NCBI GenBank assembly: GCA_002401055.1
Contig: NVRZ01000045.1
Location: 1 to 16,293, forward strand
Reading direction: 5' to 3'
DNA from: Bacteroidota bacterium
GTDB taxonomy: Bacteria > Bacteroidota > Bacteroidia > NORP154
DNA: 16,293 nt
Position numbers and translations under genes: made by a program. Below the pieces are notes generated by a model. The model was not told the origin of the DNA. It searched no databases and was given only the letters and a program-made list of their open reading frames with translations. Of the stretch, positions 7,455-15,651 are shown one piece after another (the first letter of the stretch is position 1; the number at the start of each line of letters is the position of its first letter).

Positions 7455-8375
7455 ATGGCACAGGATAAAGATCAAAGCAAGAGACCAGCAAAGAAGCTTG
7501 TTCACAAGTACATTCTTGAAATTCGGGATGAAGACACCTTTGAGAAGAAATTGGATCTGAGGCTGTCCAGATTAAACGTTCTTACATTATTGGGCACTGC
7601 AACTATTGCAATAGTATCTATAATGCTTTTGCTTATCGTTTATACCCCTTTGAGGGAAAAATTGCTAGGCTACAGGTACGTTAGTTTATCTAGGCAAGCG
7701 GTAGAGGCTAATTTTGTGTCAGACTCATTGGCTAAAGAGCTCAAACTTAAGTCGGTTTATCTAGATAACATTAAAAAGATTCTTCAGGGTAACATTGGAA
7801 ATACCGATATGGCTGGACAAAAAAATGTTCAACTTAACACTACTCAGGTTGCGATGGAGCAAGCCAACAGTGAACGATACCAAAATATTCAGATGAACAG
7901 AAGTAAGGAGGATTCTTTACTGCGCAGTGAAATTGAATCAGATAAAAGGTTTAACCTAAATTTCCCGCAAACTGAGTCTAGTAATGGGATTTCGGCAGGG
8001 GTGAGTAGCACGCTGTTTTTTATTCCTTTAAAAGGTTTGGTAACTGACACTTTTAATTTCTCGAAACAGCATTTTGGAATAGACATTGCCGCACCTGAAA
8101 ACGAAGCGATTAAAGCAACATTAGATGGTACAGTGATTTTTGCAGATTGGACAAGTGAAACAGGCTTTACTATTGGTATTCAGCATAGCAATAATCTAAT
8201 GTCCATTTACAAGCATAACTCATTATTGCTAAAAGAGGTAGGGAATAAGGTTAAGGCGGGCGAGGTGGTCGCTGTGGTAGGAAATTCGGGAGATCTATCA
8301 AGTGGGCCGCACCTACATTTTGAATTATGGTCAAATGGGAATCCCTTAAATCCTGCTAAATACATGGCTTTTTAG
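7455..8375 (+). CDS. Membrane-anchored M23 family (LytM-type) metallopeptidase
   Basis: This 306-residue protein is probably a peptidoglycan endopeptidase in the cell envelope. A cytoplasmic basic N-terminus (1-40) leads into one membrane helix (about 43-63) ending in YTPLREKLLGY, a sequence pattern common to this Bacteroidota M23 group. A charged, helical region (about 75-165) follows, probably a coiled coil, then a C-terminal LytM domain (about 187-303). The zinc ligands are all present: His206 and Asp210 in HFGID, and His288 in the HLH of GPHLHFE, with the catalytic-type His254 in YKHNS and His286. It should therefore be active rather than a degenerate regulator. The layout resembles the bactofilin-partner peptidases LmdC and Csd1, and a bactofilin gene is close by. 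The gene has its own promoter and is followed after 4 bases by the GH3 gene. Confidence 0.92.
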   Translation: MAQDKDQSKRPAKKLVHKYILEIRDEDTFEKKLDLRLSRLNVLTLLGTATIAIVSIMLLLIVYTPLREKLLGYRYVSLSRQAVEANFVSDSLAKELKLKSVYLDNIKKILQGNIGNTDMAGQKNVQLNTTQVAMEQANSERYQNIQMNRSKEDSLLRSEIESDKRFNLNFPQTESSNGISAGVSSTLFFIPLKGLVTDTFNFSKQHFGIDIAAPENEAIKATLDGTVIFADWTSETGFTIGIQHSNNLMSIYKHNSLLLKEVGNKVKAGEVVAVVGNSGDLSSGPHLHFELWSNGNPLNPAKYMAF

Positions 8376-8379
8376 CACC

Positions 8380-9882
8380 ATGGGATTAAAAGCAGCATTA
8401 AGCAAGCCTTTTGCCAGACTTGCATATCGAAAAGTACAGCGTTGGGCAAACACGCCTTTAAGAGCTCAGGAACGAGTTTTTCAGAAACTATTGACGGGTG
8501 GAGTAAACACAATTTTTGGTAGAGATCATGACTTTGCTAATATTTCGAACTACGAAGATTTTAAAAAGGCTGTCCCTATCAGAGACTACGAAGGGCTTAG
8601 CGCTTATATTGATAAAATAATTGAGGGTGAGAAAGATGTATTGTGGAGGGGTAGACCAATTTATCTCTGCAAAACTTCTGGAACTACATCAGGAGTAAAG
8701 TACATTCCTATCACCAAAGAGTCCATGTCTAACCACATTGATTCCGCAAGAAATGCGCTTCTATGCTACATAGCCGAATCTGGAAATACAGATTTTATAA
8801 ATGGCAAAATGATATTTCTACAAGGAAGCCCGATTTTAGATAAAAGTGGAGCTATTCCAATAGGGCGGTTATCTGGTATCGTAGCCAATCATGTACCAAG
8901 ATACTTATTAAAAAATCGTATGCCCACTTATTCAACAAATACTATCGACGATTGGGAAACCAAAGTTGATGCTATAGTCGAGGAAACGGCGAATGAGAAT
9001 ATGACCTTGATAAGTGGAATTCCTTCTTGGGTGCAGATGTATTTTGAAAAACTATTGGAGAAGACAGGCAAGAACACGGTGGAGCAGATATTTCCAAAAT
9101 TTTCTCTGTTTGTACATGGTGGGGTTAATTTTGAGCCGTACAGGAGCAACTTTCTTAAAACCATTGGCAAAAAGATTGACACAATTGAAACTTATCCAGC
9201 ATCCGAAGGTTTCATCGCATTTCAAGATTCCCAAAAGGAGGAGGGACTGTTGCTCGTTGTGAATTCAGGCATATTCTATGAGTTCATTCCGGCACAGCAG
9301 TTTGGAGAGGATAAACAAGACAGGATATCTCTTGCTGATGTTGAAATTGGGGTGAATTACGCCATCATTTTAAACACCAACGCAGGACTCTGGGGTTATG
9401 CCATTGGTGATACCATTAGATTTGTGTCTACCAGCCCTTATAGGATCTTGGTTACTGGAAGGATCAAACATTATATATCTGCTTTTGGGGAACATGTAAT
9501 TGCTGAAGAAGTAGAAGGTGCTCTGGAAATGGCAGCTAGAAATCATGAGGCAAAAGTGATTGAATTTCATGTGGCACCTCAAGTTCAAGCCGAGGAAGGT
9601 CTCCCGTACCATGAGTGGTTTATAGAGTTCGCCACAGAGCCAGATTCTATGGACGACTTTTCAAGCGAACTGGACGAGCTGATGCAAAACAAAAATATCT
9701 ATTATCAAGACCTTATTAAAGGAAGGGTTTTGCAGACACTCAAGATAACCCAGATAAGGAAGGATGGATTTATTGGTTATATGAAATCAAAAGGAAAGCT
9801 TGGTGGGCAAAATAAGGTAGCAAGGCTTTCCGATGACCGGATATTGGCTGATGAATTGGCGGTCTTTAGGAGCAATTCTTAG
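8380..9882 (+). CDS. GH3-family acyl-adenylating / acyl-amido synthetase-like protein
   Basis: This is a 500-residue member of the GH3 auxin-responsive promoter family, a branch of the ANL adenylating enzymes. Plant GH3 enzymes activate a carboxylic acid hormone with ATP and join it to an amino acid. The substrates of the bacterial members are not established. The P-loop-like nucleotide motif TSGTTSG is at 99-105, then YPASEG at 272-277, and YAIGDTIRF at 340-348 with Asp344, which should contact the ribose. The hinge-region block GRIKHYISAFGE is at 360-371, followed by a small C-terminal domain of about 120 residues. The key adenylation residues look intact and there is no signal peptide, so a cytoplasmic enzyme is expected. 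The ATG lies 4 bases after the M23 stop, so the two are surely co-transcribed. A role in modifying an envelope lipid or a peptidoglycan-related acid is only a guess from this context. Confidence 0.88.
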   Translation: MGLKAALSKPFARLAYRKVQRWANTPLRAQERVFQKLLTGGVNTIFGRDHDFANISNYEDFKKAVPIRDYEGLSAYIDKIIEGEKDVLWRGRPIYLCKTSGTTSGVKYIPITKESMSNHIDSARNALLCYIAESGNTDFINGKMIFLQGSPILDKSGAIPIGRLSGIVANHVPRYLLKNRMPTYSTNTIDDWETKVDAIVEETANENMTLISGIPSWVQMYFEKLLEKTGKNTVEQIFPKFSLFVHGGVNFEPYRSNFLKTIGKKIDTIETYPASEGFIAFQDSQKEEGLLLVVNSGIFYEFIPAQQFGEDKQDRISLADVEIGVNYAIILNTNAGLWGYAIGDTIRFVSTSPYRILVTGRIKHYISAFGEHVIAEEVEGALEMAARNHEAKVIEFHVAPQVQAEEGLPYHEWFIEFATEPDSMDDFSSELDELMQNKNIYYQDLIKGRVLQTLKITQIRKDGFIGYMKSKGKLGGQNKVARLSDDRILADELAVFRSNS

Positions 9883-9939
9883 TTTTAACACTGTAGATTC
9901 GTATATTCGCTAGGGTGTGAGATATAATTTAAATTTCCG

Positions 9940-12240
9940 ATGTTGAGGTTGATCATACTATTCGTTTTTCTGTCATGTTCTGTGGGCAACACCTTGGTTG
10001 CTCAAGATTTTGAAAACTACACTCCCTTAAAATGTTCGGGAGCCATTCCAGAACACATTACGCGCCTTGCTTCAGATAAATATCGGGAAGCAAAGAGGCA
10101 GATAGATCGAAATCAAAGGTTAAGCGACTATAAGGCGGAAGATCGATTCTATATGGAGAGCGCCTTTATTATGGATGAGTTCTTGTTGAGTGGCAAGGTA
10201 ATTTTTAATGACCCTCTAAGTAAGTATATCAATAAGGTGGCAGATGTGCTCTTTGTCAAGGATGATTCACTTAAAGGGAAACTAAAGATATACACCATAA
10301 AATCACCCAGCGTAAATGCTTTTGCTACTGATGAAGGTATTGTATTGGTAACCTTGGGGTTATTGGCGCAGTTGGAGAACGAGGCGCAACTTGCATTCAT
10401 ACTTGCTCACGAGGGAATTCATTTTAAAAGGAGGCACTCAGTTGACATCTTCGTTGAACAGTCACGAATCGAAAGGGGCCAGGGCACTTATGGAAAATCT
10501 TCAATGGAAGAGAAGATTATTGCCAGGAGTCACTATTCTAAAGAAATGGAATTGGAAGCTGATAAGCTTGGATTGGAGTTATTTCTAGAGTCCAATTACA
10601 GCATGAAGGTTTTAGACGGAGTTTGTGATGTTCTTCAGTATTCATATTTGCCATTTGATGACATCTTATTTGACCGCTCATTCTTTGAAACGGATGATTT
10701 GATTTTTCCAGAAAATTATTACCTCGAAGAGCTGGAAGAAATTCAAGCTGAGGATGGTGACTATGATGATTCAAGATCTACTCATCCAAATATTCGAAAG
10801 CGCAGGCAAAATATGAGTAGAAGGATATCCAAATTGGACGATACAGGAAAGGTAAAATACATTGTTTCAGAAAAAGAGTTTCTAGCAGTACGCGACATAG
10901 CGAGGTTTGAACTTTGTAATCTTTACTTGGTAAATAGGGAATATGCGTTGAGTATTTATAATACCTATATGCTCTTGGAAAAATACCCGAACAACCGATA
11001 CCTCGATAAAATGATGGTGAAGGCTCTATACGGTTTGGTTAAATACAGGAATGACGGAATTTTGGGAACCGTTCATAAATCATACAAAAAGATTGAAGGA
11101 AGCTCACAACAGTTGTATTATTTCATAAAAAAGTTGAAGGACAAAGAGCTAAACGTTATAGCACTGAGATACGCATGGATGGCAATGCAAAGACATCCTG
11201 AGGACGAATCCATCAAAAAGCATGCAAGCGAACTTTTCAAGGAATTGGTTTTTGAAAAGAAAATGATCCCAACTTACTTCTTCGATAAATCAAAGGAGGA
11301 ACTTATTGCTGAGGAAAACATAGATACTGTAGCTGATACAAAGGAGAGCTTAGAGGGATTGAGTAAATATGAAAAGATAAGAAGAAAAAAAGTTGTCACC
11401 GAAATTAAAGGTGAGGAGCACTTTTTAAAATATGCTCTGGTGGATCTCATGAAGGACAATGATTTTATTGACGAATTTGAGAAACAATTAGATGCGTTGG
11501 AAAAAGATCAAGAGGGAAACTCGGATGATTATAAGGTTTTAAAGGCTAAGCGAAAGAAGAAGCGTAAGGAAGCAAGGATTGTGCGCAGAAAGGGCAAAGC
11601 CCTTGGAATTGATAAGATAGTACTGGTAGACCCAACTTACCGGGTGATTGATCAAAGGAGAAATACCAAGGTAAGTTATCTTGCATCAGAGATTAACCAA
11701 GCGAAATATATTGAAGATTTGGGGCGAAATGCAGATAGAGCGGAGCTCCAGGTAAGTATTCTAAACACCAAGAAGTTACAGGTGTCGGATATTGGAAAGT
11801 TTAATGATCACGCAATATTAAATCAATGGCTTGGTGAACTTCTTGACCATGAAGGCGATAACATGGAACTGACCATTAGCAATCAGGAGCATGTAAAATA
11901 TTTGACCGAGAAGTACAATACGAAGTACTTTGCCTGGACCGGAGTAATATCGATTAGAAGGTCAAAGGGGCCTGAGGCATTTTGGTTGGTAGTTGGTGGC
12001 GTAGCAACTATATACCTATTGCCATACGCGCTTTACAAATTGTTCACACCTGACTATGACTCATTTTTTTACATGGTATTGTTCGATATTGAAACTGGAG
12101 AGACGGAGTTGGTGCAACAGCATTACCTGGCTGCCAAGGAAGCCAAGGATATAGTAAATTCAAATTTGTATGATTCATTTCATCAAATTAAGGCAAAGAG
12201 AAAAGAGAAGTACAAAGATGAAGAAGAAGATGAAAAATAG
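9940..12240 (+). CDS. Secreted M48-family (HExxH) metalloprotease with a large C-terminal extension
   Basis: This 766-residue protein has an N-terminal signal peptide, probably cleaved near LVA-Q at 19-22. Cys13 in FLSC makes a short lipoprotein signal an alternative. The protease core carries NAFATDEG at 126-133, the zinc motif HEGIH at 157-161, and the third-ligand region ELEADKLG at 204-211, all typical of M48 (BepA/Oma1-like). Beyond about residue 300 lies a helical, TPR-like region, a strongly basic stretch at 535-553, and a single hydrophobic segment at about 680-702. The last domain reads VLFDIETGETELV, and the tail is highly charged and ends in acidic residues. The family member is therefore much longer than BepA (about 490). 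The 57-base gap after the GH3 gene has only imperfect -7-like boxes, so read-through from upstream is possible. The gene overlaps the start of the next one. The protease call is strong, and the target is unknown. Confidence 0.85.
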   Translation: MLRLIILFVFLSCSVGNTLVAQDFENYTPLKCSGAIPEHITRLASDKYREAKRQIDRNQRLSDYKAEDRFYMESAFIMDEFLLSGKVIFNDPLSKYINKVADVLFVKDDSLKGKLKIYTIKSPSVNAFATDEGIVLVTLGLLAQLENEAQLAFILAHEGIHFKRRHSVDIFVEQSRIERGQGTYGKSSMEEKIIARSHYSKEMELEADKLGLELFLESNYSMKVLDGVCDVLQYSYLPFDDILFDRSFFETDDLIFPENYYLEELEEIQAEDGDYDDSRSTHPNIRKRRQNMSRRISKLDDTGKVKYIVSEKEFLAVRDIARFELCNLYLVNREYALSIYNTYMLLEKYPNNRYLDKMMVKALYGLVKYRNDGILGTVHKSYKKIEGSSQQLYYFIKKLKDKELNVIALRYAWMAMQRHPEDESIKKHASELFKELVFEKKMIPTYFFDKSKEELIAEENIDTVADTKESLEGLSKYEKIRRKKVVTEIKGEEHFLKYALVDLMKDNDFIDEFEKQLDALEKDQEGNSDDYKVLKAKRKKKRKEARIVRRKGKALGIDKIVLVDPTYRVIDQRRNTKVSYLASEINQAKYIEDLGRNADRAELQVSILNTKKLQVSDIGKFNDHAILNQWLGELLDHEGDNMELTISNQEHVKYLTEKYNTKYFAWTGVISIRRSKGPEAFWLVVGGVATIYLLPYALYKLFTPDYDSFFYMVLFDIETGETELVQQHYLAAKEAKDIVNSNLYDSFHQIKAKRKEKYKDEEEDEK

Positions 12241-13021
12241 AGCACTTCTGATATTTGCTATTATATCGCTCAATATTGTGCCGATATTCTCTCAAACACC
12301 TTCCGGTTATCTTGGTAAGCGACTGACTGTGAGCTACAATATTGTTTCTTTTCCAAGGTTTTATACGCTTTTGTTCGAACAAGAACTGGAATTTAGATAC
12401 AAACACCATCTTGAGGTGGAATACATTACTCAAAGAAAAAAGTCGATTGGAGTGTCCTTTTCGTATCATAACTTTTCGACATCTCTGCTAGATTATGAAT
12501 TCCAAAATTTCGGAACTGATCAAAATTCGGCGACCTCAAGTCCTGTTGGAAATAGGAGCACGATTGAAAATACATCAATGTATTTTGGGGGCTTTTTTAA
12601 ACTATTTCACAGTAACATAGCTCCTCTTGGTACGTATTCGCGCTTCGGTATAGAGCAAATAACCAGCAATGTTGCACTACAGAATATTGTACAATCTGAC
12701 GATTCTACAGTGTATATTCCTAATATACCTTCTCAGGATAAGTATTTTTCTATGATGGTTACTTATTCTATAGGTACTCAACGAGTTATATTTGATAAAC
12801 TGGTGGTTCGGTTTTCGGTAAAGTCTGGCTATGTTTTTGGAGGATTAAAGCAAACCAGGCTTGGAATCGTTGATTTATTTGCCGAGGATAATATATTTCT
12901 TGATGCAGCATTTGAGACCAGTACCAATAAGTACAACTATGAGTATCAGGTGGTGAAAAACTCGCTTCTGAATCAGAATATTATTAGCGTTACACTGGGT
13001 CTAGGCTTTTTGGTTTACTAA
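12218..13021 (+). CDS. Probable outer-membrane beta-barrel protein of unknown function
   Basis: This is a 267-residue protein. A signal peptide with a basic start (MKKKMKNR) and hydrophobic core ends at IFSQ-TP, about residue 26. The mature part is a series of alternating polar/hydrophobic strands rich in Tyr and Phe, for example RLTVSYNIVSF and YFSMMVTYSIG. It ends in LGLGFLVY with a terminal aromatic residue, a typical outer-membrane barrel signature. The frame opens earlier, at an ATG at 12170, but that would put 16 charged residues before the signal peptide. The ATG at 12218 is preferred, overlapping the M48 gene by 23 bases. The ATG at 12230 (overlap 11) is also possible. Such overlap implies translational coupling with the protease. 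No specific family is recognised, and substrate transport or a structural role cannot be told apart. Confidence 0.75.
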   Translation: MKKKMKNRALLIFAIISLNIVPIFSQTPSGYLGKRLTVSYNIVSFPRFYTLLFEQELEFRYKHHLEVEYITQRKKSIGVSFSYHNFSTSLLDYEFQNFGTDQNSATSSPVGNRSTIENTSMYFGGFFKLFHSNIAPLGTYSRFGIEQITSNVALQNIVQSDDSTVYIPNIPSQDKYFSMMVTYSIGTQRVIFDKLVVRFSVKSGYVFGGLKQTRLGIVDLFAEDNIFLDAAFETSTNKYNYEYQVVKNSLLNQNIISVTLGLGFLVY

Positions 13022-13104
13022 GCACTTTCCTTAATTTTACAACTCACATTTTCTATTTAAAGACGTTCTTACGCTCAATAACTTAACAATACGTTCAAGA
13101 TATT

Positions 13105-14271
13105 TTGGATACTAAAAGACAAATAGCAATTCTAGGAAGTACCGGGTCAATTGGCACGCAAGCATTGGAGGTAATTCGGGACAATCCTGAGAGATTTTCA
13201 GTGGAAGTGTTAACGGCAAATCGGAATTCTAAGTTGCTAATTGAACAGGCATTAGAGTTTAAACCAAATGCAGTTGTAATAGCAGAAGAACAAAAGTACA
13301 ATGAGGTTTTTGATGCTCTCGATTCTAATGGAATCAAGGTTTACGCGGGTGAAGACGCCATTTCCCAAATTGTTGAGATGGATGAGATCGATTTAGTTCT
13401 CGCCGCGATTGTTGGGTATGCTGGCCTAAAGTCCACACTTGCGGCGATCAATGCCAATAAACAAATAGCACTAGCAAACAAAGAAACACTTGTTGTCGCC
13501 GGGGATTTAATTACCTCCCTGGCCAGAGAAAACGGTGTAAATATATATCCAGTTGATTCTGAACATTCGGCTATTTTTCAATGCTTGGTCGGAGAACATC
13601 AAAACCCAATTGAAAAAATATATTTAACTGCCTCAGGAGGGCCTTTTAGAGGGAAAGACTCAGATTATCTTAAATCAGTTAAGAAGGAAGAGGCGCTAAA
13701 ACACCCGAATTGGGATATGGGCGCCAAAATTACCATCGACTCGGCGACACTCATGAACAAGGGACTTGAAGTTATCGAGGCCCGTTGGCTTTTTAATCTC
13801 AAAGCTGACCAGATAGATGTAATTGTTCATCCTCAATCTATTGTCCATTCTATAGTTCAGTTTCAGGATGGGTCAATGAAAGCTCAGATGGGACTGCCTG
13901 ATATGAAGCTACCTATTCAATATGCATTAGGATATCCGGAGCGAATAAAATCAGATTTTAAAAGATTTGATTTTGCGGATTATGCGCAGCTAACGTTTGA
14001 AAAACCCGATACTAAAACTTTTCGTAATCTTGCACTCGCTTTCAAAGCCCTTGAAAAAGGTGGCAATTTGTCATGTATTCTCAATGCTGCCAATGAGGTT
14101 GCAGTGGATGCATTCCTGAAAGACCAGATAGGATTTTTAGCTATACCTGATACAATTGAAAGAGTAATGGATGACGCAACGTTTGTTAACAATCCAACCT
14201 ATGACGATTATGTCACATCGGACAGCGAAGCTAGGGAGTTGGCAGGGAATTTGATAAAGCATATTGCATAG
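13105..14271 (+). CDS. dxr: 1-deoxy-D-xylulose 5-phosphate reductoisomerase
   Basis: This enzyme rearranges and reduces 1-deoxy-D-xylulose 5-phosphate, the product of Dxs, to 2-C-methyl-D-erythritol 4-phosphate with NADPH. It is the target of fosmidomycin. The 388 residues match the family length. Visible motifs are the NADPH fold ILGSTGSIG at 9-17, ANKETLV at 124-130, and the metal ligands Asp151 and Glu153 in PVDSEHSAIFQ. Further on are SGGPFRG at 177-183, HPNWDMG at 200-206, and MNKGLEVIEARW at 217-228 with Lys219 and metal ligand Glu222. HPQSIVHS at 242-249 completes the set. The frame has no ATG near the N-terminus. The first sensible start is TTG at 13105, with an in-frame stop at 13084-13086. 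Starting there places the Rossmann motif at its normal distance. Downstream, rseP follows after 44 bases, a pairing common in bacteria. Confidence 0.96.
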   Translation: MDTKRQIAILGSTGSIGTQALEVIRDNPERFSVEVLTANRNSKLLIEQALEFKPNAVVIAEEQKYNEVFDALDSNGIKVYAGEDAISQIVEMDEIDLVLAAIVGYAGLKSTLAAINANKQIALANKETLVVAGDLITSLARENGVNIYPVDSEHSAIFQCLVGEHQNPIEKIYLTASGGPFRGKDSDYLKSVKKEEALKHPNWDMGAKITIDSATLMNKGLEVIEARWLFNLKADQIDVIVHPQSIVHSIVQFQDGSMKAQMGLPDMKLPIQYALGYPERIKSDFKRFDFADYAQLTFEKPDTKTFRNLALAFKALEKGGNLSCILNAANEVAVDAFLKDQIGFLAIPDTIERVMDDATFVNNPTYDDYVTSDSEARELAGNLIKHIA

Positions 14272-14315
14272 CGAATGATCGCAGGAAATACTAAGAATTA
14301 ACAAAAAGAAATTTT

Positions 14316-15644
14316 ATGGAAGGATGGATAATGGCAGGTCAGTTGTTACTGGGCTTGTCGATATTGGTTATTCTGCATGAGTTTGGCCACTTTATTGCGG
14401 CGCGAGCATTCGGCATGAGGGTAGAAAAGTTTTATCTCTTTTTTGACGCGTGGGGAGTAAAATTGTTTAGTGTTAAGATTGGCGACACGGAATATGGAGT
14501 AGGGTGGCTACCCTTAGGTGGATACGTGAAGATTGCTGGCATGGTAGACGAATCAATGGACAAGGAGGCAATGGCCTTACCTCCTGAACCTTGGGAGTTC
14601 CGTTCGAAACCAGCCTGGCAAAGACTCATTGTAATGTTGGGTGGTGTAACAGTTAACGTGCTGTTGGGAATGCTAATATTCTCGATGATGGTGTTTGGAT
14701 ACGGTGAAAAATACTTACCGGCCAGTGAGTTGAAAAATGGAATTGTAGCCTTAGAGCTTGGAAAGGAAATTGGACTCCAAAATGGCGACAAAATATTAAC
14801 CATTGGCGGGCAAAAGATTGAAAAGTACTCTGATTTAATCAGCTCTGAAGCTTATCTGGACTCTGATGTGGAATTTGAAGTTAGTAGGGACGGGAAGCGG
14901 ATATCTTTACCCATACCGCCTGATTTTTTGATAAGACTTTCTAAGTCTAAAACCAGCTTCGTTGACACTCGGCGCACATTCTATGTTAAGAGTGTTATTC
15001 CTCACACTGGCGCTTCTAGAGCAGGCTTGGCTGCGGATGATGAAATAAAGGAACTAAATGGAGATCAGTTTAAGTTTTTCGATGAGTTCAAGATTATGTT
15101 ATCCGAGCACAAGGGTGAGACTGTGGATTTAACAGTGTTGAGAAAAAATCAGACATTAAATCTGCAGGCAGAAGTTGACGAGCAGGGAAGGCTGGGGTTC
15201 GAATCTGCAACAAATGATTTTACCTATGTGACCAAAAATTATGGATTGGGTGAGTCATTTGTTAAGGGAAGTGCAAACGCATGGAATATGCTGATACTGA
15301 ACATCAAAGGCTTTGGTAAAATATTTAGCGGAGATATTTCATTTCAGGATTCGGTTGCAGGGCCAATCGGAATAGCCAAGATATATGGCGGCGTTTGGGA
15401 CTGGCAAAAATTCTGGGTGATAACCGGTGTGTTATCGATGATACTTGCGTTTATGAACATACTTCCGATTCCGGCTTTAGACGGAGGACACGTAATATTT
15501 TTGAGCCTTGAGATGCTGTCCGGAAAAACCCTGAGTGACAACTTTATGGAGAAGTCGCAAGTTGTAGGAATGGTATTATTGTTTGCCTTAATGACTTTTG
15601 TTATTGGTAATGACATCTGGAATATTATTCGAGGATATTTTTAG
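14316..15644 (+). CDS. rseP: RseP-type site-2 intramembrane zinc metalloprotease
   Basis: This is a 442-residue inner-membrane protease of the site-2 family. Such enzymes cut single-pass membrane proteins, classically the anti-sigma factor RseA after a first cleavage on the periplasmic side, and also remnant signal peptides. The zinc motif HEFGH is at 21-25 in the first membrane helix, and the second zinc site is in NILPIPALDGGH at 381-392 with Asp389. Between them are helix 2 (about 105-128), followed by two PDZ-like domains (about 135-205 and 220-300). A last helix lies at about 416-432. The ATG at 14316 gives the MEGWIMAGQLLL start usual for Bacteroidota homologues. The leader is A-rich with no Shine-Dalgarno. 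It lies 44 bases after dxr and 7 bases before a secreted protein gene, so the three are probably co-transcribed. No anti-sigma factor gene is in the window. Confidence 0.94.
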   Translation: MEGWIMAGQLLLGLSILVILHEFGHFIAARAFGMRVEKFYLFFDAWGVKLFSVKIGDTEYGVGWLPLGGYVKIAGMVDESMDKEAMALPPEPWEFRSKPAWQRLIVMLGGVTVNVLLGMLIFSMMVFGYGEKYLPASELKNGIVALELGKEIGLQNGDKILTIGGQKIEKYSDLISSEAYLDSDVEFEVSRDGKRISLPIPPDFLIRLSKSKTSFVDTRRTFYVKSVIPHTGASRAGLAADDEIKELNGDQFKFFDEFKIMLSEHKGETVDLTVLRKNQTLNLQAEVDEQGRLGFESATNDFTYVTKNYGLGESFVKGSANAWNMLILNIKGFGKIFSGDISFQDSVAGPIGIAKIYGGVWDWQKFWVITGVLSMILAFMNILPIPALDGGHVIFLSLEMLSGKTLSDNFMEKSQVVGMVLLFALMTFVIGNDIWNIIRGYF

Positions 15645-15651
15645 ATTCTCC

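Noticed and set aside
9894..9909. TAGATTCG and TATATTCG as -7 boxes for the M48 protease gene
   Set aside because: Each differs from TAnnTTTG at one fixed position and neither has a TTG at -33 spacing. This is too weak to list as a promoter.
12170..12217. Upstream extension of the beta-barrel gene to an ATG at 12170
   Set aside because: It would add a charged 16-residue leader ahead of an otherwise normal signal peptide and lengthen the overlap with the M48 gene to 71 bases. The ATG at 12218 or 12230 is more sensible.
14272..14315. GCGA-atga-TCGC mini-hairpin after dxr as a terminator
   Set aside because: A 4-bp stem without a T-tract is too weak, and rseP follows immediately on the same strand, consistent with read-through.
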